Below are positions 48,073 through 57,036 of a stretch of DNA of 64,000 nt, in pieces. The position numbers and the translations under genes were made by a program. Source of the DNA: Sulfurospirillum sp. UBA2217 (GTDB lineage: Bacteria; Campylobacterota; Campylobacteria; Campylobacterales; Sulfurospirillaceae); NCBI GenBank assembly GCA_002328495.1, contig DCUJ01000012.1, positions 124,001 through 188,000 on the forward strand, in the 5' to 3' direction. Every line of letters starts with the position of its first letter. Position 1 is the first letter of the stretch. The notes under the pieces were generated by a model. The model worked only from the letters and a program-made list of their open reading frames with translations, ran no database searches and was not told where the DNA came from.

Positions 48073-50095
48073 ACGTCTTTTTTATTATACCGTTGTTTTT
48101 GTTGGAACATTGTTCTTATCCCTTGGCATTTACCGCCTTGGTATTCTCACTAAAATCGAATACATTCTATACGATTGGAGGGTGCAAGCCCTCTCATCCT
48201 TTCACACACCCGATCCATCCATTGTATTGATTTCCATCGACCAACCGAGTCTTGAGTGGATGCAAAAAGAACAAGGCATAGGTTGGCCATGGCCTCGTGA
48301 AATGTATGGTGTTTTAACAGCATTTGCTAAAGAGAGTGGGGCAAAAGCCATTGTGTTTGATATGCTTTTTTCTGAGACATCCCTTTACACAAAATCCGAT
48401 GACCAAGCTTTTGCGGATGCCTTAAAAGAGAGTTTAAGCGTTGGTGCGATTGTCTTAAATCATGACACATCCAAGCAAACACAACACCCCAAAACATTCA
48501 TTCAGCCACTCACTCAAAATTGCACCTCATCCACATCTTATTCCAATGCCCTTTTCCCTGTTGAAGCCTTAACCCACGCCTTTACAACGTTGGGTGTGGT
48601 TAATGCGTATCCTGATAGTGATGGGGTGATTCGAAAAGCAAAACTCTGCCACACGTACACTACACTCACGCTTCCTTCTTTGGCTCTGGCAACGTTTCAA
48701 ATGCTCTATCCAACGCATAGCATACCTTTTGAACATGAACACATTGTGCGCTATTTTAATGCACCGTTTTCTTACCAAACGTACAGTGCCGCATCGATTA
48801 TTCAGTCATGGATTGCATTAGAAAATGGTACAGAACCAACGGTTTTAACCCATGCCCTTCACGATAAAATTATTTTTGTAGGTTTATCTGCTTCAGGTTT
48901 GTTTGACCAACGGGTTTCACCGTTATCACAAAATCACGCGGGGGTAGATATTCAAGCAACCATTTTTAATAATTTGATGACCAATACCTTCATCTCTTCG
49001 CTTCATTTTGGGTATGAGTTTTTGTTGATGTTGCTCTTTGGAGCCTTCACAGTAGGATTAATGTATACAGCAAATCAATGGTGGCATTTTATAGTTCCTT
49101 TAATCGTACTTCCTCTTTGTGTTGTGGGGATGGGGTATCTTTTTTATTATTATGGCATATGGTTACATGTAACATTACTGTTAAGTCATTTGTGGAGCAT
49201 TGTCCTCATCTGCGGTATTTTAGGATTTCTGTTGGAAGGGAGGCAAAAACGCTATCTAAAAAAAGCTTTTTCGCACTATGTCAGCCCGAGCATTGTTGAT
49301 AAACTGCTAGAACACCCTGAACAGCTCAAACTTGGTGGTGAGAGTCGCGTGCTTAGCATCTTCTTTTCAGACATTGAAGGATTTACAAGCCTCTCAGAAA
49401 TTCTTGAGCCTGAGCGTTTAATTGAGATGTTGCATGAGTATCTTGAAAGGCTTAGTACCCTGATTTTAGAGCATGATGGTACGATTGACAAATATGAAGG
49501 CGATGCTATCATTGCTTTTTGGAATGCCCCCGTGGACACCCCTCAACATGAAACATTGGCAGTTAAAGCTGCTTTGGCATGTCAAGAAGCACTCAAAACA
49601 CTCAATCCTCATTTTAAAAAGACGTACGGTGTGACACTGCATACACGCATTGGCATACATACAGGTAAAGTCATTGTTGGCAATTTGGGTTCAGCCAAAC
49701 ATTTTGACTACTCTTTTATAGGAGACGCTGGAAATTTAGCAGCACGTCTTGAAGGTGTCAATAAAGTTTTTGGAACCGATATTCTTGTTTCACAAACCAC
49801 CTATGAGAACGTTAAAGATGGTGTATTTCGTCACATTGGTACCATCAAAGTTGTCGGACGCACCCAAGCACTGAACGTTTACCAGCCCCTTGCAAGGGAT
49901 TATAATGACAAAAATATCAAATGCTTTGAAGAAGCATTACGTTTTTTTGAAGCAATGGAGTATGAAAAAGCCAAAGAACGCTTTGAGAGCATTCATGAAC
50001 AAGACTGCGTTGCTGCGCATTATCTTACGATTATTAGCGATATTATGCTTAAAAAACTTCATTGGGATAATGCCATCGTTCTCTCCACCAAATAA
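48065..50095 (+). CDS. Adenylate cyclase with CHASE2 sensor domain
   Basis: 676 aa. An N-terminal helix, a periplasmic CHASE2 domain (about 30-310, with I-V-L-I-S-I-D and F-D-M-L-F-S-E), three transmembrane helices (about 318-388) and a class III cyclase domain (about 425-600). Metal aspartates are in F-F-S-D-I-E-G-F-T and Y-E-G-D-A-I, with the lysine of D-K-Y favouring ATP, and G-N-L-A-A-R-L-E closes the site. A C-terminal helical part follows. Probable membrane sensor producing cAMP. The operon mates suggest an envelope signal (inference). Confidence 0.92.
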   Translation: MAKRLFYYTVVFVGTLFLSLGIYRLGILTKIEYILYDWRVQALSSFHTPDPSIVLISIDQPSLEWMQKEQGIGWPWPREMYGVLTAFAKESGAKAIVFDMLFSETSLYTKSDDQAFADALKESLSVGAIVLNHDTSKQTQHPKTFIQPLTQNCTSSTSYSNALFPVEALTHAFTTLGVVNAYPDSDGVIRKAKLCHTYTTLTLPSLALATFQMLYPTHSIPFEHEHIVRYFNAPFSYQTYSAASIIQSWIALENGTEPTVLTHALHDKIIFVGLSASGLFDQRVSPLSQNHAGVDIQATIFNNLMTNTFISSLHFGYEFLLMLLFGAFTVGLMYTANQWWHFIVPLIVLPLCVVGMGYLFYYYGIWLHVTLLLSHLWSIVLICGILGFLLEGRQKRYLKKAFSHYVSPSIVDKLLEHPEQLKLGGESRVLSIFFSDIEGFTSLSEILEPERLIEMLHEYLERLSTLILEHDGTIDKYEGDAIIAFWNAPVDTPQHETLAVKAALACQEALKTLNPHFKKTYGVTLHTRIGIHTGKVIVGNLGSAKHFDYSFIGDAGNLAARLEGVNKVFGTDILVSQTTYENVKDGVFRHIGTIKVVGRTQALNVYQPLARDYNDKNIKCFEEALRFFEAMEYEKAKERFESIHEQDCVAAHYLTIISDIMLKKLHWDNAIVLSTK

Positions 50096-50169
50096 ACCAG
50101 TTTTTTAGAAATTCACCCAATATTAAGTCACATAAGATAAACTGCTAAAAAATAATACGAGGATAATGG

Positions 50170-50655
50170 ATGATTACACTTGAGCCTATTGGTACGATTC
50201 ATACTCCCTATACGAATAATGCACCCTATCAGCCTGTCACAAACGATGTGGGTGAGTTTTATATTGACCTTTTGCCTGAATTTCAAGAAGGGCTTAAAGA
50301 ACTGCTTCGTTTTAAATACATCTATCTACTCTTTTACATCGACCAGCTCACAGAAAAACCAAAAATGCGTTTCACCCCACCATGGCTGAAAGACAAAGAG
50401 CTAGGGCTTTTTGCATCACGCTCCCCTTTGCGCCCCAACCCTATTGGTCTTAGTATCGTCAGACTTATCAATGTTATCGACAACCGCATCCATGTTTCAG
50501 GACTTGATGTCTTTGATGGCACACCCCTTTTGGATATCAAACCTTACATTAAAGAGCTAGACGATAAGGCTGATGCCAATTACGGCTGGCTTGAGGACAT
50601 CGACAACCGAGAACATTTTATGTTACATGTAAAAGGAATTCCACACGATTATTAA
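50170..50655 (+). CDS. trmO: tRNA N6-threonylcarbamoyladenosine methyltransferase TrmO-like
   Basis: 161 aa. I-G-T-I-H-T-P-Y at the start, S-R-S-P-L-R-P-N-P-I-G-L-S in the middle and D-G-T-P-L-L-D-I-K-P-Y-I towards the end are the TsaA/TrmO (UPF0066) motifs. It would methylate t6A37 of tRNA-Thr using SAM. It lacks the C-terminal extension of the E. coli enzyme. The last codons (M-L-H-V-K) contain a TTACATGTAA site. Confidence 0.88.
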   Translation: MITLEPIGTIHTPYTNNAPYQPVTNDVGEFYIDLLPEFQEGLKELLRFKYIYLLFYIDQLTEKPKMRFTPPWLKDKELGLFASRSPLRPNPIGLSIVRLINVIDNRIHVSGLDVFDGTPLLDIKPYIKELDDKADANYGWLEDIDNREHFMLHVKGIPHDY

Positions 50656-50735
50656 AAAGATTTTTTCTTACATGTAACGTACGCAGCAGAGACATTAAGG
50701 CAATTCATCGCATTCAAAAGGTATACTTTTCAACC

Positions 50736-51590
50736 ATGAACAACCTACAAACACCTCAACAAACAAGCTTAGGCATCATCGCCATTACAACATCCATCAT
50801 CAGCGTCAATGCAGGTGCGGCATTTGCTAAAAATCTTTTCCCCATCGTGGGAGCCGCAGGTATGACCACCTTGCGAATAGGATTTGCAGCACTCCTTTTA
50901 ATGCTCATCTCTCACGTTTGGATAAAAACTTCAAAACCTCACAATCTAAAAATAGTCGTACTGTATGGCATTATCTTAGGCATTATGAATCTTCTCATCT
51001 ATCAAGCCTTTGCACGCATTCCTATTGGCATCGCTATTGCTATCGAAATTCTAGGACCTTTAGCAGTGGTACTAGCAAGTGCAAAACGTGTGATTGATTT
51101 TATTTGGTTTGTACTCGCTTTAGGTGGACTTGTCCTATTTTTACCCTTAACAACACATGAAACGGCATTAGATGGTCTGGGGATTGCTTTTGCTATAGGG
51201 GCAGCGGTATCGTGGGCATGTTACATTTTGGTTGGGAAAAAACTCTCCACCCATTCAACCCTACATACCGTTGCACTAGGACTTGTCATCGCCTCGTGTA
51301 TTTCTATGCCTTTTGGCATCGCAGAAGCAGGAAGTACCTTGCTCTCTCCTTCGGTTTTACTCAGTGGATTTTTGGTCGCTTTGTTCTCCAGTGCTCTTCC
51401 TTTTCCTTTGGAGATGATGGCACTCAAACGTTTACCTACACATCTTTTTAGCATCATCGTGAGTGCATCTCCCATCATCGCGGCGTTGTGCGGTTGGATT
51501 ATTTTAGGTGAAGAACTTTTAGTGCATCAGTGGATTGCCATCCTTCTCATTGTCATCGCCATCGCAGGAAGTACCTTTAAACAGTCGTAG
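50736..51590 (+). CDS. EamA/RhtA-type amino acid exporter
   Basis: 284 aa with ten helices in two EamA halves. The N-terminal pattern N-A-G-A-A-F-A-K-N-L-F-P-I-V-G-A-A-G-M-T and P-I-G-I-A-I-A-I-E-I-L-G-P-L-A-V closely follow RhtA, the threonine/homoserine exporter. A TTACATGTAA site lies at 50668-50677 in the promoter region, another just past the stop (51595-51604). Confidence 0.83.
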   Translation: MNNLQTPQQTSLGIIAITTSIISVNAGAAFAKNLFPIVGAAGMTTLRIGFAALLLMLISHVWIKTSKPHNLKIVVLYGIILGIMNLLIYQAFARIPIGIAIAIEILGPLAVVLASAKRVIDFIWFVLALGGLVLFLPLTTHETALDGLGIAFAIGAAVSWACYILVGKKLSTHSTLHTVALGLVIASCISMPFGIAEAGSTLLSPSVLLSGFLVALFSSALPFPLEMMALKRLPTHLFSIIVSASPIIAALCGWIILGEELLVHQWIAILLIVIAIAGSTFKQS

Positions 51591-51611
51591 CCTTTTACAT
51601 GTAAAATGTCT

Positions 51612-52547
51612 TTAGCCTCTTACCCATTTTCCAATTTGTGCTATGTCTTCGGGAGTAGTTTGACAGCATCCTCCGATGATGCGAGCACCCTTTTCGTACC
51701 ATGAAAGTGCCATTTTCCCATACGTTGTGCTTTTTGAAAGACCATCCCACGTTTTCGTCAGTGCGTTGTAAGTTGAGCCACCGTTGGGATAGACGATGAT
51801 GGGTTTGTTGGAAACGGCTTTGATTTCACCGATGAGCGATTCGATGTGTTGTGGGGCTGTACAGTTGATGCCGATGGCGACGATTTGTTTTTGTGTCTCC
51901 AAAAACTGTGCGCACTCTTTCGCACTCTCACCGCTGTTGATATGCTTTCCATCTCGTGCACTAAAACTCATCCACGCATACGTGTCTTGAAACTCCTCTA
52001 AAAGTTTACACAATGCTTGAGCCTCAACCAAACAAGGAATCGTTTCACACGCCAACACATCAGGCTTTGCCTCAATAAGCGTTTGCATTCGTTTGCGATG
52101 AAAAGCGATGAGCTCTTCCATACTCAGCCCATAATCACCCTTAAACTCAGAACCATCGGCTAGATAAGCACCATAAGGACCCACCGAAGCTGCGACTAAA
52201 GGCTTTTGTCTTTTGAGGCGATTTTTTTCATCTGCCCAAAAAGTATCTCGCACATTTTGAGCGATTTTAATGGAAGACTGGATAAGTGCTTTGGCTTCTT
52301 GCTCGCTGAGTCCTCGTTTCATAAAGCCCTCAAAACTCGCTTGATAACTCGCCGTCGTTACGCAATCCGAACCCGCCTCAAGATAATCTTTATGCACTTC
52401 ACCGATGGCTTCAGGGTTTTGCATTAAAAATTTAGCTGACCACAATGTGTCGTTGATGTCGTAGCCTTTGCGTTCCAACTCTGTGCCAAAAGCACCATCG
52501 ATGATGAGCACTTTTTGCTTCTTTAAAATGGTTTCAAGGGGATTCAT
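51612..52547 (-). CDS. mmuM: Homocysteine S-methyltransferase
   Basis: 311 aa. The zinc cysteines are in I-G-I-N-C-T-A-P and the C-terminal G-G-C-C-Q-T-T-P, and the N-terminal D-G-A-F-G-T-E-L-E matches. It makes methionine from homocysteine using S-methylmethionine or a similar donor. Stand-alone gene, convergent with the exporter. Confidence 0.92.
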   Translation of the reverse strand: MNPLETILKKQKVLIIDGAFGTELERKGYDINDTLWSAKFLMQNPEAIGEVHKDYLEAGSDCVTTASYQASFEGFMKRGLSEQEAKALIQSSIKIAQNVRDTFWADEKNRLKRQKPLVAASVGPYGAYLADGSEFKGDYGLSMEELIAFHRKRMQTLIEAKPDVLACETIPCLVEAQALCKLLEEFQDTYAWMSFSARDGKHINSGESAKECAQFLETQKQIVAIGINCTAPQHIESLIGEIKAVSNKPIIVYPNGGSTYNALTKTWDGLSKSTTYGKMALSWYEKGARIIGGCCQTTPEDIAQIGKWVRG

Positions 52548-52602
52548 CCACTATCCTAATGATATCATTTGAATTTACAAACCTCTAAAAAAGGCTTATC
52601 TA

Positions 52603-53811
52603 TCAGTTGTCAAAAATCTCATATTTGCTAAACACCTCTAAAGCTCTTTGCGCAATCGGAAGATCTTTTTTGACTGGTGTTATAATCGTCTCATCAAAAC
52701 CATTTTGTTGCTTATACTTTTCATCCAATTCCTCGTATTTACCTTGTACAATGTCTTGATTTTTGAGTATAAAATCAAAAAACTTGATTTGCTCTTGGAT
52801 GGAAGCGACCATGGCGTTATTGCTTTTTAATAACACCAATGTTGTTATCTCTCTATCAAATCCATACTCCCTTAGATCAAGAACTGTCCCGTTATATTTG
52901 GTTGGATTTTGATCAGGAAGTGGGTCTTTTAGAGTGTTTTGTCGCTCTTCTTCGGCTCTTTTGTCAACCTCATCATAATACTCATGGAAAAACTTTCTTG
53001 AGCGACTAAACTGCTCGTCGAACATTTCGGTATTATCGATGTAGGTATTTTGTACTTGTCCAGCCTTTGCAGATGCATCAACCAAGCTCTCACCAGCCTC
53101 CAAGCCCTCATAAACAGCGGCATTATAGGCTCTTGCTCTTTGGGGTGAATTTGTGAGATTGCTAAAGTATTTATCTTGCGTGTTATTTGGGTACTGTCTC
53201 ATGATGGAGGCTATGAACGCGTCTCGCTCCTCATCTCTAACATACGGCACACCACCGTTGTATTGGTTCGGTCCTTCTGTTCTTATGGATTCTGCCATCT
53301 TTGCGTCTTGCAGAGCTTTTGCTTTTGCCTCGGCTTCTGGAGTCGGGCTTTCAATCGGTACTAAATATTTTTCGGCAAATTCATCAAACGTAAGATAATC
53401 AGGATACCGCTCTCGTATCAGCTTGGTTTGCAAATCCTCTATCTCTTGAGAAAACTTTTCAGGCATAGGCGTGTAGATATCTTTATATTTCTCTTCCATC
53501 TGCGCCATTCTTCCCATGGCTTGCGGTTGCGAACTCTCTTGTATTGCCGTTGCAAGTGAGCTTTTTTCTGTTTCGCTCGTAATCTGCGCTGTTTGTTGCT
53601 TAATTTGTATCTCTTGTTCTGTCGTTAAACGCTCTTTAGTTTCAGTTTGAACCTCTGTAGTTGCTTTTGTAGGCTCTTTTTTCTCTTCTATTGTATCGGT
53701 TTGTGGTGTTTGCGTGGAAGTTGTACTCTCATAAGCCGAAGTGGCTTTAGTTGCTGTTGTTTTGTTTGTGGATTGTATGTACCCAGTTTGAGTGTATGCA
53801 CTGACATTCAT
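52603..53811 (-). CDS. Uncharacterised 402-aa protein with a T/Q/E-rich N-terminus
   Basis: No family recognised. Residues about 1-95 are low-complexity (T, Q, S, E, K), probably disordered. The rest is soluble, charged and mostly helical, with a repeated Y-P motif (R-E-R-Y-P-D-Y, R-Q-Y-P-N-N). There is no signal peptide and no cysteine. It lies 59 bp downstream of nifN on the same strand but with its own start region; a nif link is unproven. The shape resembles secreted or flagellum-associated epsilonproteobacterial proteins (weak impression). Confidence 0.65.
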   Translation of the reverse strand: MNVSAYTQTGYIQSTNKTTATKATSAYESTTSTQTPQTDTIEEKKEPTKATTEVQTETKERLTTEQEIQIKQQTAQITSETEKSSLATAIQESSQPQAMGRMAQMEEKYKDIYTPMPEKFSQEIEDLQTKLIRERYPDYLTFDEFAEKYLVPIESPTPEAEAKAKALQDAKMAESIRTEGPNQYNGGVPYVRDEERDAFIASIMRQYPNNTQDKYFSNLTNSPQRARAYNAAVYEGLEAGESLVDASAKAGQVQNTYIDNTEMFDEQFSRSRKFFHEYYDEVDKRAEEERQNTLKDPLPDQNPTKYNGTVLDLREYGFDREITTLVLLKSNNAMVASIQEQIKFFDFILKNQDIVQGKYEELDEKYKQQNGFDETIITPVKKDLPIAQRALEVFSKYEIFDN

Positions 53812-53870
53812 TGTATCGCCTTTGTATTATTGCTAAAATCAAGCAATAAATATTCCCAAAACCCTAACCC

Positions 53871-55151
53871 TCAAACATGCCCAAGCGTATTTGCAACCTC
53901 ACACAAAAGAGAACAACTTCCCTCATACAGCACATTGTGTCTTAGCCCGATGCCTACTGACTCGTAATTGGGGAAACCTCTAAAGAGTACAGTTTTATGG
54001 TACTGATGCGCTAAGCGTTCGGCGTGGTAGTTGCTGATGATGGCGTCAAACGAGGGTAAAAGTGTTTCCACATCTTCAAAATCCCCAATTTGAACCTTAC
54101 ATGTAAAGGCTTCGCTGATGTCACTACGTTGGGCGATGATGGCGTGAACGTTTGCGCCCACTTCGCCTAATGCCGTAGAGATGGCGTACGCATTGTCAGG
54201 TTCATCGGCGATGATGACTTTTGCTTTTCCCAAAACAAAATGCGTATCTAAAAGGATGTCTTGAAGCCTTTTTCGCCATCGCTGGATGGAAGAAGGAGGT
54301 TTGCTCCACCCTTTACATGTAAGCAATTTTCCGTAAAAATCATCGCACGCTTGAAGCCCCACAAGGCTATCAAAATGAAGATGCGTTGCTTTAGCATTTT
54401 TCTCACAAAAAAGCTCACCGCACTTTTTCACAGAACGCCCAACGGTGATGACAAGCCCAGCATCACCTAGCTTTTTTATCGCTTCAACGCTGATGCCTCC
54501 GCTGCTGAGTGCGCCTTGTTTCACACCCAAATGCCCATCGAGTGAATCGCTCAAATCGGGCAAAGCGTAAACTTCAAAGTCAAAAAGTTCTAAGGCTTCT
54601 TTGATTTTTTCGACTTCGATGGCGCTTAGGTTGACATTGGGGATGAGGAGGACTTTGTCTTTGTTACATGTAAGGCTTGGCTCGATGAGTTGTTCGATGA
54701 GTTGTTCGATGATGCCTTGCACGCTCAAAGCCCAACCGCTTTCCAAACCACCCTCAAAATCAGGCGTATGCACGTAAACGATTTTTTGTTTATCTTTCAA
54801 AAGTAAACTCGCCCCCTTGATGTCATCGCCCTTGGTTTCGCTCAAGCCCGTGGTAAAAAGCCCCACCAAATCAGGGCTCACTTTTTGGGTAATGTTTTCA
54901 ATCGCCACGGAGATAGAATACTCTCCACCATCGATGACGGCGGTGATGTCGTTGATGGCAGTGGTTTGAATGGCGATGGGATCGTTGAAATGTCTGGTAA
55001 AAAGCACCTTAGTAAACGACGCACAGCCTTGCGCACCGTGCATCAAAGGCATACAGTTTTTAATCCCCAAAAACGCCAATGTCGCTCCCATGGGTTGAGA
55101 GAGTTTCAAAGGGTTTACATGTAAAGGTTTTATGGCTTTTAATTCTCCCAT
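53871..55151 (-). CDS. nifN: FeMo-cofactor assembly scaffold subunit NifN
   Basis: 426 aa, with NifN-type P-L-K-L-S-Q-P-M-G-A-T-L-A-F-L-G and H-G-A-Q-G-C-A-S-F. It forms the NifEN scaffold that matures NifB-co. It overlaps nifE by 13 nt. It contains four TTACATGTAA sites in 1.3 kb (L-H-V-N, F-T-C-K and L-T-C-K/N codons) and an in-frame duplication E-Q-L-I-E-Q-L-I from a 12-bp tandem repeat. No NifX domain is fused at the end. Confidence 0.95.
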   Translation of the reverse strand: MGELKAIKPLHVNPLKLSQPMGATLAFLGIKNCMPLMHGAQGCASFTKVLFTRHFNDPIAIQTTAINDITAVIDGGEYSISVAIENITQKVSPDLVGLFTTGLSETKGDDIKGASLLLKDKQKIVYVHTPDFEGGLESGWALSVQGIIEQLIEQLIEPSLTCNKDKVLLIPNVNLSAIEVEKIKEALELFDFEVYALPDLSDSLDGHLGVKQGALSSGGISVEAIKKLGDAGLVITVGRSVKKCGELFCEKNAKATHLHFDSLVGLQACDDFYGKLLTCKGWSKPPSSIQRWRKRLQDILLDTHFVLGKAKVIIADEPDNAYAISTALGEVGANVHAIIAQRSDISEAFTCKVQIGDFEDVETLLPSFDAIISNYHAERLAHQYHKTVLFRGFPNYESVGIGLRHNVLYEGSCSLLCEVANTLGHV

Positions 55152-56482
55152 GGGGCTTCCTTTCCAGCAAGTTTGAAGACAGGATTAGCAAGGGCGGCAC
55201 ACACATCAATCGCCAAGTTTTCTAAGCCACCGTATGCGCCGTAACTCACCTTTTTTTCTTGATTGACATCGACAAACGCCACTCTTTTTTTCAACGCCGT
55301 GTAAAGACTTCGCCCACCTGCTAGCAAGATGTCGATGTTGTGCTCATCGATGAGTTTGGCTTGTTCATTGGCAGGGACTCTCATCAAGATGGGTACATAT
55401 TCTCTAGCGATGGCGATGTCCTCTTCGGTGGCTTTACGAATGGAAGTGGCTACCACTTCGATGCCGATGTCTTGGAGTGCTGAGGCTATCGACCACGACT
55501 TGTTGCCGCCTGTATTTAAAATGGCTTTTTTATCTTTTAATAGTTCACGATACGGAAGCAACCTCGCTTCCAATTTGGCTTCTTCTTCAGCGATAATCAC
55601 TTCTGCTTTTTGCATCATCTCCTCATTCCCAAAGGCATTGACGATGGAGCGAATAGCGTTGGAAGTATCTCTTTTGCCATAAAATGAAACACTGACATAA
55701 GGGATGTCGTATCGTTCTTGCATTTTTCGACATAGCGTGATAAGGGATTTGGCGCAGACGATAACATTGAGTTTGGCGGTGTGTGCTTGTTGTATCTGCT
55801 CGATTCTGCCATCTCCAGAGAGTGTAGCCACAACTTTAATCCCGATGCGCTCTAAGATAGGAACATATTGCCACATATCACCCGTGACATTATAATCCCC
55901 GATAAGATTGATGCCATAAGGGTGAATCTCTTTGGGTTCACGAGTTCCCACCAAAGCATCAAGGACGGCTTCACCTGCAAGGCGTGAACCTAAGTTTTTT
56001 CCACCCACAAATCCAGGGGCGTGTACAGGCACGATGGGTATGCCAAAACGTTTCCCAGCTTCTTTACATGTAAAGTCGATGTTGTCCCCTATCATCGCAG
56101 TCACGCATGTTTCATACACAAAAATCGCCTTAGGCTTTTTGCGCTCCACGATATACGCTATCGACTCGGCAAGCTTTTTATCGCCACCAAAGATAATGTC
56201 ATTGGTCGTGACATTCGTACAATAGCCTAGTGGTGTGTTGTTTTCACCTTCCCAGCTTGTCAAAGTAGCCCGTGTCTCCCATGAAGCCCCCAAACACGTG
56301 TCAGGCCCATGTACCAAATGTACCGCATCAGCATAAGGAAAGAGTGCTATTTGCGCCCCCTCGTAAGCACACCCTCCGCTCGTTGCCCCCGGTTTTGGTT
56401 TGTCACAGCTACTTTTTTTGTCTTTGTTATGAGAACAAGCACTCTCGTTTAACAAATCCTTGATGAGTTTTTTGTTTATCAT
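55139..56482 (-). CDS. nifE: FeMo-cofactor assembly scaffold subunit NifE
   Basis: 447 aa. K-P-K-P-G-A-T-S-G-G-C-A-Y-E-G-A-Q is the NifE signature, where NifD has R-G-C-A-Y-A-G, and an S-A-C-S-H-N start region is typical. The ATG at 56482 coincides with the predicted transcription start of the sigma-54 promoter and has no ribosome site, so the mRNA may be leaderless; the N-terminus aligns with NifE from that ATG. One TTTACATGTAAA site lies inside (D-F-T-C-K). Confidence 0.96.
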   Translation of the reverse strand: MINKKLIKDLLNESACSHNKDKKSSCDKPKPGATSGGCAYEGAQIALFPYADAVHLVHGPDTCLGASWETRATLTSWEGENNTPLGYCTNVTTNDIIFGGDKKLAESIAYIVERKKPKAIFVYETCVTAMIGDNIDFTCKEAGKRFGIPIVPVHAPGFVGGKNLGSRLAGEAVLDALVGTREPKEIHPYGINLIGDYNVTGDMWQYVPILERIGIKVVATLSGDGRIEQIQQAHTAKLNVIVCAKSLITLCRKMQERYDIPYVSVSFYGKRDTSNAIRSIVNAFGNEEMMQKAEVIIAEEEAKLEARLLPYRELLKDKKAILNTGGNKSWSIASALQDIGIEVVATSIRKATEEDIAIAREYVPILMRVPANEQAKLIDEHNIDILLAGGRSLYTALKKRVAFVDVNQEKKVSYGAYGGLENLAIDVCAALANPVFKLAGKEAPWEN

Positions 56483-56492
56483 AATGATGGCG

Positions 56493-56511
56493 TTGCAAGA
56501 GGTATTCCGTT
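56493..56511 (-). promoter_or_regulatory. Sigma-54 promoter of nifEN
   Basis: The minus strand reads ACGGAATACCTCTTGCAAC with GG-N10-GC. From the C of GC to the A of the nifE ATG is 13 nt, placing the start point at or next to the start codon. Confidence 0.82.
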
Positions 56512-56600
56512 GTAAAGTTGGAAAATAAAAATCTTTACATGTTAAAGAAATAAACCGATAATTCTACTCAAATATAGAGAACTTTTGCCTATAAAAACCC

Positions 56601-56619
56601 CACGGAACACCTCTTGCAT
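56601..56619 (+). promoter_or_regulatory. Sigma-54 promoter of the ferredoxin-nifX-fprA operon
   Basis: CACGGAACACCTCTTGCATC, GG-N10-GC. Predicted start near 56629, leaving a 26-nt leader with AAAGGA before the ATG. It is divergent from the nifE promoter, about 95 bp between the two GG elements; a shared activator site is likely in that AT-rich stretch, but I saw no TGT-N10-ACA. Confidence 0.85.
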
Positions 56620-56654
56620 CTTACCATGTAAACTCTTTCCCCAAAGGATAAACA

Positions 56655-57032
56655 ATGGCAGTCAAAATTACAGATTTGTGTATCAACTGTGACAGTTGCA
56701 TCGACGAGTGCCCAGCCACTGCAATCGTAAGTGCGTCCGATTCGCCAGTCAACGGCGATACTACGTATGTCAAACCTGAAAAGTGCATCGAGTGTGCGGA
56801 CTCAACCATGCCAAAATGCTCTGATGCCTGCCCAACAGAAGGGGCTATCGTGTGGGATATGCCTTATACGGCTGAGTTTGAAGCGCATTTTGTCAAAGGG
56901 CATGAGAGTGGACTGTATGCCATTCGTGAGCATAAAAAAAATGGCATTATGTTTCCAAGTGTTTCGCCTAAGCCTTTCCGTGAAGCTATCTCGATTGCTA
57001 CGCGTCAAGCAGGCGTTGCGGTAGCAGGATAA
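56655..57032 (+). CDS. 4Fe-4S ferredoxin of the nif region (FdxN-like)
   Basis: 125 aa. An N-terminal two-cluster part: C-I-N-C-D-S-C-I-D-E-C-P then K-C-I-E-C-A ... C-S-D-A-C-P-T. The spacing in the second set is the wider type found in nif/FdxN ferredoxins. A C-terminal extension (about 75-125) has no cluster. It may deliver electrons to nitrogenase or to NifB. The sigma-54 promoter shows coregulation with nifEN. Confidence 0.92.
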   Translation: MAVKITDLCINCDSCIDECPATAIVSASDSPVNGDTTYVKPEKCIECADSTMPKCSDACPTEGAIVWDMPYTAEFEAHFVKGHESGLYAIREHKKNGIMFPSVSPKPFREAISIATRQAGVAVAG

Positions 57033-57036
57033 TTTT

